In this document: piece after piece, positions 39,304-48,960 of the stretch
Numbering within the stretch: position 1 is the stretch's first letter
Layout of the letters: every line of letters begins with the position of its first letter
NCBI GenBank assembly: GCA_016716475.1
Contig: JADJWG010000001.1
Span: 1,774,653-1,838,652 of the forward strand
Direction of reading: 5' to 3'
Origin: Phycisphaerales bacterium
GTDB lineage: Bacteria > Planctomycetota > Phycisphaerae > UBA1845 > Fen-1342
DNA length: 64,000 nt
The notes under the pieces: generated by a model
What the model saw: the letters and a program-made list of their open reading frames with translations, nothing else
Told to the model about the DNA's origin: nothing
Database searches by the model: none
Made by a program: the position numbers and the translations under genes

Positions 39304-39339
39304 TCGCTGTACCTGTGCCGGAGTTCCGGCCGCAGTCGG

Positions 39340-39657
39340 CTAGGGCTCGCGCCAGCGGAGTACGGTCATGGGCCGGGTGTCGAAGCAGACGTAGGGTCCG
39401 GCGTCGCCGCGGTCCGAGTAGTACCAGTAGGTCACGAGCATGCCGACGCGAATCTGCACGGGGTGACCAAGGCGGCCGAGGACCTCGTCCGAGGTCGCAC
39501 CGGTTTGCAGCCGGGCCCAGCCGGCGCGTGAGATGGGCGCGGCTCCGGATGAACGTTCGGTGGGCCGACTCTCGGGTCCGGCCTGGTTTTCGGCGCAGCC
39601 GAACGTGAGCGCTAACGCCGCGATGCTCCCCGCAAGCCAGTAGATCCCACGTTGCAT
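39340..39657 (-). CDS. Small lipoprotein, BamE/SmpA-like
   Basis: A 105-residue lipoprotein (signal AGSIAALALTFGC). The mature part has RLQTGATSDEVLGRLGHPVQ and VTYWYYSDRG, which resembles the short helix-strand module of BamE/OmlA-like proteins (a G-x-T-x-x-E-V/L-x-x-x-L-G-x-P pattern). It may help outer-membrane assembly, but similar folds occur in many unrelated lipoproteins. It is convergent with typA and downstream of icd on the same strand. Confidence 0.6.
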   Translation of the reverse strand: MQRGIYWLAGSIAALALTFGCAENQAGPESRPTERSSGAAPISRAGWARLQTGATSDEVLGRLGHPVQIRVGMLVTYWYYSDRGDAGPYVCFDTRPMTVLRWREP

Positions 39658-39729
39658 GATGGCCTCCCTGTTCCTGGGCAGCGCACCGTGCTGCCCGACC
39701 GTGAAGCTTCCGCCTGGGCTGGGACGCGC

Positions 39730-41085
<1,356 letters not shown>

Positions 41086-41453
41086 GAATAGCGGCTCCTT
41101 CGAAGCGGCCCGAATGCCGGGGGCCTGAGTCGCAGGGATGATACCATGTCGCGTGGCCCATCACAGCCCGTTGGGGCCGCCTTTCGAGCGCAGCAGCGCT
41201 GCACCGCCCTGGCCTGGTTGCCCCGCGGTTGCCCGTCACCGGGCCGGAACGACCGGTGCCCTCCCGGCTGCACTTGACCGGGTGTGAACACACAATGGGC
41301 AGTGGCGAGGGCGGGGATTTTCCGTTAAATATGGGGCCGCAGTCGCCGCCGCCCGTGGGCTACCAACAGCCACGTTGCGGACAGGTGTTCAGGGCTGCTG
41401 GATCGATCGCAGGCAGGTTGTCGGAGCGGGGGCCGGCACCGATGGATTGCGAC
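41086..41453. other. Divergent promoter region between icd and dnaN
   Basis: 368 bp with no credible coding sequence. It contains a short inverted repeat GTGTGAACACAC at 41282-41293 and an AT-rich patch (CCGTTAAATATGG). I found no DnaA-box cluster or other origin-like features, and dnaA itself is not in the window. Confidence 0.5.
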
Positions 41454-42566
41454 ATGAAGACGCGATTGCCTCGTCAGGAATTCCTCGATGCGCTCACGGC
41501 CGTGGCGGCCATTACGGGCGGCCGTACGACCAAGCCGATCCTCACCTGTGTCAAACTGACGTCGGAAGGCGAGGCCCTGGAACTGAGCGCGACCGACGGA
41601 GAGGCGGCGCTGCGGTTGAGTGTCAGCACCTTCTCCGTGGATACCCCGGGTGAGACCGTGGTGTCAGCCGATCGACTGCTCAGTATCGTGCGTGAACTGC
41701 CAGACGCGGAGATCGTGCTGGAGACGGATGCGCGGCATTGCCAGGTGCGCGGGGCCGGCGGGGATTTCAAGATCTTCGTGCAGTCGGCGGCCGATTTCCC
41801 GAGCGTGCCGACATTCGAGGATGACCCGGACCTCGTTGTAGACGGGCGCCAACTGGGTCGCATGATCGATCTGACGGTGTATGCGGCCGCGCGCGAAATG
41901 AGCCGGTACGCCATCAACGGAGTACTCTGGTCGAAGAAGGGCAAGAAGCTGTTCATGGTGGCGACGGACGGCCGGCGCCTCGCACGAGCGGGGGGCTCGA
42001 TTCCGAAGGCCCACGGCGGGGATTTTGCGGTCATCGTGCCAGGTAAGGCACTGCACGCGTTTAAGAGCGTCTTCAACGTCGGCAAGGAACCGCAGGACTG
42101 GGAAGTCGAGGTCAAGGTTCTGCCGAATCAGATCCTGCTGCGAAGTGGGGATCGGATGCTGGCGACCGTGCTGGTCGAAGGCAGCTTCCCGGATTACGAA
42201 CGGGTGATTCCGGACCAGACCACCAAGGTGGCGAAGCTCCCCCGAGTCGACCTGTACGGAGCCATTCGCCGCGCGGCACTGCTCACCAGTGACGAGGCCC
42301 GCGCCGTACGGCTGGCCTTTGGCGGGGAAGAGGTGGTCATCACGGCCAACTCCCCGGAACAAGGCGAGGCCCGGGTGCAGGTGCCGGCCGATTATGAAGG
42401 TGAAGCGGTCGAGATCGGTTTCAATCCGAACTTCGTGAATGATGCGCTCAAGGTGCTGACGTGCGAGCACGTGCGGATCGAGTTGACCGATTCGTTTCGG
42501 CCGGGCGTGCTCAGCGGGGAAGACAAGAACGATTTCCTGTACGTCGTGATGCCGGTATCGCTCTGA
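41454..42566 (+). CDS. dnaN: DNA polymerase III beta sliding clamp
   Basis: A ring-shaped processivity clamp of DNA polymerase III, 370 residues, the normal length. It has the three-domain repeat: MKTRLPRQEFLDALTAVAAI at the N-terminus, FKIFVQSAADFPSVP, a central YAINGVLWSKKGKKLFMVAT with DGRRLA, VEGSFPDYERVIP, and the C-terminal IGFNPNFVNDALKVL ending VVMPVSL. I chose the ATG at 41454, which puts the conserved MKxxxxR start first; an in-frame ATG at 41442 would add four residues. It is followed by dciA and gyrB. Confidence 0.95.
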   Translation: MKTRLPRQEFLDALTAVAAITGGRTTKPILTCVKLTSEGEALELSATDGEAALRLSVSTFSVDTPGETVVSADRLLSIVRELPDAEIVLETDARHCQVRGAGGDFKIFVQSAADFPSVPTFEDDPDLVVDGRQLGRMIDLTVYAAAREMSRYAINGVLWSKKGKKLFMVATDGRRLARAGGSIPKAHGGDFAVIVPGKALHAFKSVFNVGKEPQDWEVEVKVLPNQILLRSGDRMLATVLVEGSFPDYERVIPDQTTKVAKLPRVDLYGAIRRAALLTSDEARAVRLAFGGEEVVITANSPEQGEARVQVPADYEGEAVEIGFNPNFVNDALKVLTCEHVRIELTDSFRPGVLSGEDKNDFLYVVMPVSL

Positions 42567-42679
42567 CGAGGTGACCTGGAGCAGCGGAACAGGACCGTGT
42601 CGGGTACCCGAAATCTGGCTTGGTGTCCGGTGAGATCCGCCCCAGCTTGGGTGACCCTCTTCCTTATGAGGATCTGCGA

Positions 42680-43057
42680 GTGACTGAGGCCCAGTACCGG
42701 CGACTGTGGCTGAACCGCCAGCGCGTCGGAGCCCGGGGCTTGGCGACACCGCATCCGCGGTCCGAGCATGGCGTGAGCGTACTCGGCCGGATCATCCAGC
42801 AGGCGGCGGAGCGCCTGCGCCAACGCGAGGCGGCGGCAGCGGCCTGGGCGCGGGTGGCTCCGCCGGCACTGGTGCAAGAAACTTGGGTGCTTGGCGTCGA
42901 TGGGCCGATCCTGCGAGTGGGAGTGCGCTCCGCCGCGGTGGCCTACGAATTGCGGCGACAGCGGGAGAAGCTCGTGGCGGCGCTGGTGCGCAGCATGTCG
43001 GGTGTGCGCGATGTGCGGTTCGATGTTGGCCGACCGCCGGTCGCCGAGACGGATTGA
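42680..43057 (+). CDS. dciA: DciA-like (DUF721) protein
   Basis: A 125-residue protein in the dnaN-x-gyrB position where DUF721/DciA proteins often lie. DciA is the ancestral loader of the replicative helicase. The middle reads VLGRIIQQAAERLRQREAAA and AWARVAPPALVQETWVLGVD, then LRVGVRSAAVAYELRRQREK, matching the DUF721 pattern (W...VG.....H....L.G..L.V.v.s..wa.EL). The GTG at 42680 has TGAGGAT upstream; the frame opens further upstream, but the extension is not conserved-looking. Confidence 0.8.
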   Translation: MTEAQYRRLWLNRQRVGARGLATPHPRSEHGVSVLGRIIQQAAERLRQREAAAAAWARVAPPALVQETWVLGVDGPILRVGVRSAAVAYELRRQREKLVAALVRSMSGVRDVRFDVGRPPVAETD

Positions 43058-43065
43058 GAGTAAGC

Positions 43066-45546
43066 ATGATGAGTGACGAGGCGAACAGTCTCTCGATCCC
43101 GGCGATGCCGCCGCGGAACGATCCGAAGCAGTACGACGAGAGCAGTGTGCAGGTGCTCGAGGACATGGAGCACGTGCGCAAGCGACCCGCCATGTACATC
43201 GGCGACACGGGCCTGCGCGGCGTGCACCACCTCGTGTACGAAGTCGTGGACAATTCGATCGACGAAGCGATGGCCGGCGCCTGCCGGAACATCGTCGTGG
43301 TCATTCACGCCGACGGCAGCGTGGGCGTGGACGACGATGGCCGCGGAATTCCCGTGGGAATGAAGGCCGAGATCGGCAAGACGGCGCTGGAGGTTTGCCT
43401 CACGACGCTGGGGGCGGGCGCGAAATTTGACCGCGATTCGTACAAGGTTTCGGGTGGGTTGCACGGGGTGGGCGTCAGTGTCGTGAATTTTCTGTCGGAG
43501 TGGCTCGAGGTGCGCGTGAAACGCGACGGGCGCACCTGGTCGATGAAGTTCGAGCGCGGGCGGACGGTGCAGGCGATCCGCGACGAGGGGCCGGCCGAGC
43601 GCACCGGGACATACGTGCGCTTCAAGCCGGACGACACGATCTTCCGCGAGATCGAGTTCAACTACGACACGCTCGTGCGTCGCCTGCGCTACCTGGCGTA
43701 CCTGAACGCGGGCCTGAGCATCGCCGTGCGTGATGAACGCACCGACCAGGAAGAGCTGTTTCACTTCGAGCACGGCGTGCTGCAGTTTGTGGAGCACCTG
43801 AACGAGGGCCGCGAGGGGCTGCACCCGATCGTCTCCTTCACGCGAGAGGATTCCGACCAGCGTCTGATCCTCGAGGTAGCGCTGCAGTACACGGATGCCT
43901 ACAGCGAAACCACACTCTCCTTCGTGAACAACATCAACACCGAGGAGGGTGGGACGCACCTGTCGGGATTTCGCTCCGCCGTGACGCGCACGCTGAACGC
44001 TTATGCGCGTAAGACGAACCTGCTGAAGAACAACGACCCGACCCCGACGGGCGAGGATGTGCGTGAGGGGCTGACCGCGATCGTCTCGGTGAAGGTTCCG
44101 GAGCCGCAGTTCGAAGGTCAGACCAAGACCAAGCTCGGCAACAGCGAGGTCGGCACGTTCGTCGAGACGGCCGTCAACGAGATGCTGGGGAGCTACCTGG
44201 AGGAGCATCCGACGGAGGCCAAGCGGATCGTCGGCAAAGCGGTGCAGGCGGCGATTGCGCGGGAGGCGGCCCGCAAGGCGCGCGAAACGGCGCGCAAAAG
44301 TGCATTCAGCGGCATGGGTCTGTCGCGGAAACTGGTGGATTGCTCCAGTCGGGACATCGAGAGCACCGAACTCTTCATCGTGGAGGGCGACTCGGCGGCC
44401 GGATCGGCGAAGGGGTATCGCAACGCAAAGACGCAGGCGATCCTGCCGATCCGCGGGAAGATCCTGAACGTCGAGAAAGCCCGCATTCACAAGGTGCTGA
44501 GCCACGAGGAGATTCTGGAAATCATCAAGGCGATCGGCACCGGCATCGGCGAGGAGGACTTCGACCTCTCCAAGCTGCGCTACGGCAAGATCATCATCAT
44601 GACCGACGCGGACGTGGACGGCTCGCACATCCGGACCCTGTTGCTGACTTTCTTTTTCCGGCACCTGCGTCCGCTGATCGACAACGGTTCGGTGTACATC
44701 GCGCAACCGCCGTTGTTCAAGCTCGCCAAGGGTAAGACCAGCTCCTACCTGCTGGATGACGGGGCCCTGAACCGTCGCCTGACGGAACTGGGGCAGGAAC
44801 GCACGTTGCTTCTGATCCAGCGGGCGGGGGCGGAGCCGCGCGAGTTGAGCGCCGTTCAAGTGCGCGAGCTGCAGAACATCCTGGAGGAGATCGAGCGGTA
44901 CGCCCGCGTCCTGGCGCGCCGCGGCATCCTGTTCCAACCGTTTGTGGAGCGGCGGGCCCAGACCGGCCGCCTGCCGACCGTGCGGATTCAGGCCGCCGGC
45001 GAAGAGCGCTTCTTCGACCATGATGCGGCGGCCGAAGAGCATCTCCGCGAGTTGACGACGGCGGGCCAGCCCTACGTGCGACACGAGTTGGCCGAGGTCG
45101 CGGGCCTGGAGCGCTGCTTCGTGCGTCTCGCCGAGTTCGGCTGCATGGTCGAGGATCTCTTCTTGAAGCGCGAGGAGCTTGCCACGGGTGAGCTCAGTCC
45201 GGCTATCTTCGTGCTCCGCACGGCGCAGGGGGACGCGCGAGAATTGGAGAACCTGGCGGCTGTGCCCGACGGAGTACGGGCGGCCGGTGCGAAGGGCTGG
45301 GAGGTCAAGCGCTTCAAGGGGTTGGGCGAGATGAACAAGGAAGAGCTCTGGGAAACCACGATGAATCCCGAGCAACGTGTACTGCGCAAAGTGATCGTGG
45401 GTACGCTTGCTGACGATCCGGAACAGACCAAGATCGACGCCACCGAGGCCGATCACATGTTCAGTGTGCTGATGGGTGAGAACGTGGAGAAACGCCGCGA
45501 ATTCATCGAGGCGAATGCCATTCACGTCAAGAACCTGGACGTGTAA
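43066..45546 (+). CDS. gyrB: DNA gyrase subunit B
   Basis: ATPase subunit of DNA gyrase, 826 residues. The GHKL ATPase domain has HHLVYEVVDNSIDEAMAG, DGRGIPVGM and GGLHGVGVSVVN. The TOPRIM domain shows VEGDSAAGSAKGYRNAKT with the catalytic Glu and MTDADVDGSHIRTLLLTFF with the DxD pair. The C-terminus includes RFKGLGEMNKEELWETTMNP, which favours GyrB over ParE. An insertion of about 170 residues lies between the TOPRIM half and the tail, as in some other GyrBs. Tandem ATG codons at 43066 and 43069 are both possible starts, 8 nt after dciA. Confidence 0.96.
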   Translation: MMSDEANSLSIPAMPPRNDPKQYDESSVQVLEDMEHVRKRPAMYIGDTGLRGVHHLVYEVVDNSIDEAMAGACRNIVVVIHADGSVGVDDDGRGIPVGMKAEIGKTALEVCLTTLGAGAKFDRDSYKVSGGLHGVGVSVVNFLSEWLEVRVKRDGRTWSMKFERGRTVQAIRDEGPAERTGTYVRFKPDDTIFREIEFNYDTLVRRLRYLAYLNAGLSIAVRDERTDQEELFHFEHGVLQFVEHLNEGREGLHPIVSFTREDSDQRLILEVALQYTDAYSETTLSFVNNINTEEGGTHLSGFRSAVTRTLNAYARKTNLLKNNDPTPTGEDVREGLTAIVSVKVPEPQFEGQTKTKLGNSEVGTFVETAVNEMLGSYLEEHPTEAKRIVGKAVQAAIAREAARKARETARKSAFSGMGLSRKLVDCSSRDIESTELFIVEGDSAAGSAKGYRNAKTQAILPIRGKILNVEKARIHKVLSHEEILEIIKAIGTGIGEEDFDLSKLRYGKIIIMTDADVDGSHIRTLLLTFFFRHLRPLIDNGSVYIAQPPLFKLAKGKTSSYLLDDGALNRRLTELGQERTLLLIQRAGAEPRELSAVQVRELQNILEEIERYARVLARRGILFQPFVERRAQTGRLPTVRIQAAGEERFFDHDAAAEEHLRELTTAGQPYVRHELAEVAGLERCFVRLAEFGCMVEDLFLKREELATGELSPAIFVLRTAQGDARELENLAAVPDGVRAAGAKGWEVKRFKGLGEMNKEELWETTMNPEQRVLRKVIVGTLADDPEQTKIDATEADHMFSVLMGENVEKRREFIEANAIHVKNLDV

Positions 45547-45559
45547 CGGGGGCGGCTGC

Positions 45560-46822
45560 TCAGAGCGTGCTTTCCGACGGCGGCTTCACTTTCACCGGTC
45601 CCCAAGTCATCACGAGCAGCCACGTCAGCGCGACGCCGTAGGTGAACGTCGGCCCGACGATGTGCCGCAGTGCCGGAGCCAGTTCCAGTTCGAATTGCTG
45701 CACGGGCCAGAGCATCAGCAGGGTGGCGGTGGCCACGCACGCCAGGCCGAACCCTTTTGCCTGCGGGCCACGTTCCAGCCGGGCTGCCAGAACCGCCAGC
45801 GGCAGCAGCAACTGCACGCCGTGGTGCATCCACGTCAGCGGTGCAGCCAGGAGCACCGCCGGCACGAGTACCGCGATGCTCTCGGCCGTCGTGAGGTGCT
45901 TCCGGTGCCGGAAGACCCACAGCAACGTTCCCCCCAGAATGAGTCCGGCCAACAGGATGGCGGCGGCTTGCACGGTCGCAGGTGCCAGCGCGACCCACGG
46001 AACTGACAACACGCCCTTTTCGGTGAACTCCGTGAAGCCCGCCAGAAGGTAGCCGCGCAAACTCTGATTGTGCACCGTGACTTCCCCGGAGAGGCGCGCG
46101 AGGTTGGCACGCCAGGCGACGAAGGTACCGGCAGGGAGCAGTGCGGCCGACACTCCGAGTGTTGCGAGTATCGTGGCTGCCGCGGCAGCCAGCGCCCGCC
46201 ATTCGCGCCGCATCAGGAGGACGATCAGGTAGGCGCCGGGCGTGACTTTCGCGATCGTTGCCAGGCCGAGCAGCACGCCGCCAAGTACGCGTCGCTCGCG
46301 GGTCAGGGCGAGCCCGGCCACGGCGAGCAGGGCTACGACGATCAGGTCGAATTGCCCCCAGCGAAAGAGCTGGGCCACGCTGCTGCTGCCGGCAAACACC
46401 ACGCCGAGCAGGACCGACCCCGGTCCACCGAGTGCCAGCCCATACGTGCGGCAGACCCAGATGAACGCCGCCACCCCCAGACCGGCTTGAAGCAGGGCCC
46501 ACGGAACCTGCGCCGCCGGATAGGGTAGTCCTGCAAACGCCCATGCGAGCGCGAGCGTGGGCGGGGGGTACACGTACGGCACGATGGACTGCTGACCAGG
46601 CAGTGCGATGTGTTGTTGGACCAGCGCGGTGTCATACGGGTCCAGGCCCGCTCGCAGTGCCGCACCGGCCGCATAATACGCGCGGAAGTCCAGCAGGTAG
46701 TTACGGACCGGCGCCACCACCGCGAGGTTCACGACCACCACGCAGGTCAGCGCGAGCAACGCGGCGCGGCCGGCCCAAGTGGGCGAGTCTGCGGTCATGG
46801 CATGGTCAGGGGCGTGGAACAT
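45560..46822 (-). CDS. GT87-like (DUF2029) membrane glycosyltransferase
   Basis: A polytopic membrane protein of about 420 residues with roughly ten helices. It resembles the DUF2029/GT87 mannosyltransferase family: FRAYYAAGAALRAGLDPYDT near the N-terminus with the DPY motif, VYPPPTLALAWAFAGLPYPA, and HNQSLRGYLL further on. Such enzymes use polyprenol-linked sugars on the periplasmic side. The start is probably the ATG at 46822 (GAGG four nt upstream); an ATG at 46798 and a more upstream one exist. It is convergent with gyrB. The substrate is unknown. Confidence 0.75.
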   Translation of the reverse strand: MFHAPDHAMTADSPTWAGRAALLALTCVVVVNLAVVAPVRNYLLDFRAYYAAGAALRAGLDPYDTALVQQHIALPGQQSIVPYVYPPPTLALAWAFAGLPYPAAQVPWALLQAGLGVAAFIWVCRTYGLALGGPGSVLLGVVFAGSSSVAQLFRWGQFDLIVVALLAVAGLALTRERRVLGGVLLGLATIAKVTPGAYLIVLLMRREWRALAAAAATILATLGVSAALLPAGTFVAWRANLARLSGEVTVHNQSLRGYLLAGFTEFTEKGVLSVPWVALAPATVQAAAILLAGLILGGTLLWVFRHRKHLTTAESIAVLVPAVLLAAPLTWMHHGVQLLLPLAVLAARLERGPQAKGFGLACVATATLLMLWPVQQFELELAPALRHIVGPTFTYGVALTWLLVMTWGPVKVKPPSESTL

Positions 46823-47070
46823 AGGACCTCGCGGGGGGGCGGCCAAAGCACGCACGATCCGTCCCGCGTTCGGCGTTGTAGCGGCGGGCGTGCAGCGCGG
46901 CAACGCCACGCCATGGGCCGCCGGTGTCTGGCACGCTTGTTACCTGGTTGCCGCGTTGCCTACGTCTGGGCCAACCGCGCGGTACGATAGGGGCAACGCG
47001 TTCAGCGTCGCCCCGGTCAATGCGGTCCTTCATACGCACCTTCGGTCCGTTTGTCTCAGGAGTAGCCCGC

Positions 47071-48270
47071 ATGCGTTTGGCCTACGTGGACTGTATCAGT
47101 GGTATCGCCGGGGACATGCTGCTCGCCGCACTCGTGCATGCCGGTTACCCGCTCGCCGAGTTGCAAGCCACCGTCGCCCGCCTCCGCCTGCCCGATGTCA
47201 GTGTCGAGACGACGATCGTGCGACGCGGGGGCATCGCCGGCACGCACCTGCGGGTCGTACTGGGTCCGAAGACGGGGCACAAGCATAGACACCTCCCGCA
47301 GATTCTCGAGCTCATTGCCGGGGCCGGGCTGCCAGCGCGCGTGATGGAACTGGCGGTGCGCACCTTTCAGCGTTTGGCCGAGGCGGAGGCCGCCGTCCAC
47401 CAGACCACGGTCGAGAAGGTGCACTTCCACGAGGTCGGCGCCGACGATGCCATCGTGGACATCGTTGGCGCATGTGCGGGTTTCGTCGCACTCGAGATCG
47501 ACCGCGTGATCGGCTCGCCCGTGCCCACCGGGAACGGTACCGTCCAGTGTGATCACGGCACGATGCCCATCCCCGCGCCCGCGACGGCCGAGTTGCTGCG
47601 GGGTGTGCCTTTGGCGGCTTGCGACGAGTTGGGGGAGCTGACGACACCGACCGGGGCGGCGCTGCTCACCACTCTGGCGGAGTCGTTCGGGCCGTTGCCC
47701 GCGCTGACCATCGAGCGCATCGGTTATGGTGCCGGCACGCGTGAAAACCACTCCCGGCCGAATCTCCTTCGGCTGCTGATCGGGACGGCGGATGCTGCCG
47801 GCGGGGAGGCGGACCAAGTCGTCGTGCTCGAGACGCAACTCGACGATGTCACCGGCCAGGTAGTAGGTTACGCCCTGGAGCGGGTCCGGGAAGCGGGTGC
47901 GCTGGACGCGTACGTGGTGCCGATAGGAATGAAGAAAGGGCGCCCCGGGCAGCTTCTGACGGTGCTCGTAGCGCCGGCCGATGTCTTGCGCGTCGAGGAG
48001 GTCCTCTTCCGCGAAACCCCCACGCTGGGCGTGCGGCGGTTCCTGTGCGAACGGCGCAAGCTGACCCGGACCCAAGTGTCGGTCGCAACGCCCTACGGAG
48101 AGATCCGCATCAAGGTCGGCCGTCGTGGCGCCGAGACGCTCCAGGCATGGCCGGAGTACGAGGATTGTGCCGCCGCGGCGCGGGCCCGCGGCGTGGCCTT
48201 GCGACAGGTACAGGCCGCGGCGTTGGCGGCGTGGAGCAGCCGCTCGGCTGCGGACGAAGCAGCGGAGTAG
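47071..48270 (+). CDS. larC: Nickel pincer cofactor biosynthesis protein LarC
   Basis: Inserts nickel into the pincer nucleotide cofactor of lactate racemase and related racemases and epimerases. The 399-residue protein contains LAYVDCISGIAGDMLLAALV, KVHFHEVGADDAIVDIVGAC and LTTPTGAALLTTLAESFG, with VLETQLDDVTGQVVGYALER in the second half. LarC1 and LarC2, joined by programmed frameshifting in Lactobacillus, are in one continuous frame here. ATG 47071 has AGGAG eight nt upstream. No larA, larB or larE lies in the window. Confidence 0.9.
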   Translation: MRLAYVDCISGIAGDMLLAALVHAGYPLAELQATVARLRLPDVSVETTIVRRGGIAGTHLRVVLGPKTGHKHRHLPQILELIAGAGLPARVMELAVRTFQRLAEAEAAVHQTTVEKVHFHEVGADDAIVDIVGACAGFVALEIDRVIGSPVPTGNGTVQCDHGTMPIPAPATAELLRGVPLAACDELGELTTPTGAALLTTLAESFGPLPALTIERIGYGAGTRENHSRPNLLRLLIGTADAAGGEADQVVVLETQLDDVTGQVVGYALERVREAGALDAYVVPIGMKKGRPGQLLTVLVAPADVLRVEEVLFRETPTLGVRRFLCERRKLTRTQVSVATPYGEIRIKVGRRGAETLQAWPEYEDCAAAARARGVALRQVQAAALAAWSSRSAADEAAE

Positions 48271-48272
48271 CG

Positions 48273-48854
48273 ATGGATCCGGGACTGATGGCATTGCTGG
48301 CGGTGATGTGCCTGGTGATGCTGTCGATCTCGATGCTGCGGCGCTCGGAGCGGCGACGGGCGACAGCCCGCGAGGTGACCCGGGAGCAGGTGGCGCGCAT
48401 CCGCGAACAGCGCGACATCGGCAGCTCACTGGACGAGTTGCTCGTGCGGTTGGAACAGTTCTCCCGCGACATCAACGCGCAGATCGAAACGCGTTGTGTG
48501 AAGATCGAGACGCTGATCCGCGATGCGGATGCCCGGATCGCGCAGCTTGAGCGGTTGCGCGGTGCGTCCGGCGGCGACGGCACGGGCGGAAATGCCGGCC
48601 CGGCTCCCGGCATAACTGCGCCGGCCGCGGAACGGCGGCGGTTGGAGGCGGGTTCCATGCCTGCGGTGGGGGGCTTACCCACGGCCGAGCGGCGTCCGCG
48701 TGAAACGCCGTCCGAGGTGCCCATGGCGGCGCGACGCACACAAGTCTACACCCTTGCCGATGGCGGCGCGAGTGCCACCACGATTGCGCGTGATCTGCGG
48801 ATGCCGCTCGGGGAGGTTGAATTGCTGCTGAAGCTCCGGCAGTACGGCACCTGA
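48273..48854 (+). CDS. Single-pass membrane protein with coiled coil and a small HTH-like C-terminus
   Basis: A 193-residue protein with one N-terminal helix (LMALLAVMCLVMLSISML), a charged coiled-coil region (SSLDELLVRLEQFSRDINAQ, ETRCVKIETLIRDADARIAQ), an Ala/Pro-rich linker, and a C-terminal stretch VYTLADGGASATTIARDLRM with PLGEVELLLKLR that looks like a helix-turn-helix tail of the DUF2802/DUF6115 kind. The function of these proteins is not established. It starts two nt after larC, with GGAG upstream, so it is likely co-transcribed. Confidence 0.6.
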   Translation: MDPGLMALLAVMCLVMLSISMLRRSERRRATAREVTREQVARIREQRDIGSSLDELLVRLEQFSRDINAQIETRCVKIETLIRDADARIAQLERLRGASGGDGTGGNAGPAPGITAPAAERRRLEAGSMPAVGGLPTAERRPRETPSEVPMAARRTQVYTLADGGASATTIARDLRMPLGEVELLLKLRQYGT

Positions 48855-48960
48855 TCCAGGTGCCCGGAGAGCGTGGTTGAAGCGGGGCCGGTCGCACGGG
48901 TAGCATGAAGTTCCAGTTCGCCCGCTTGTCTGCGGTGGCTGATCCGGCCGGAGTTCTCAC

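Noticed and set aside
41086..41453. Possible replication origin upstream of dnaN
   Set aside because: No DnaA-box cluster or AT-rich unwinding region is visible and dnaA is not adjacent.
42943..45525. A very long open frame antisense to gyrB
   Set aside because: It mirrors the codon bias of gyrB in GC-rich DNA, contains no recognisable domains, and is fully covered by an unmistakable gyrase gene.
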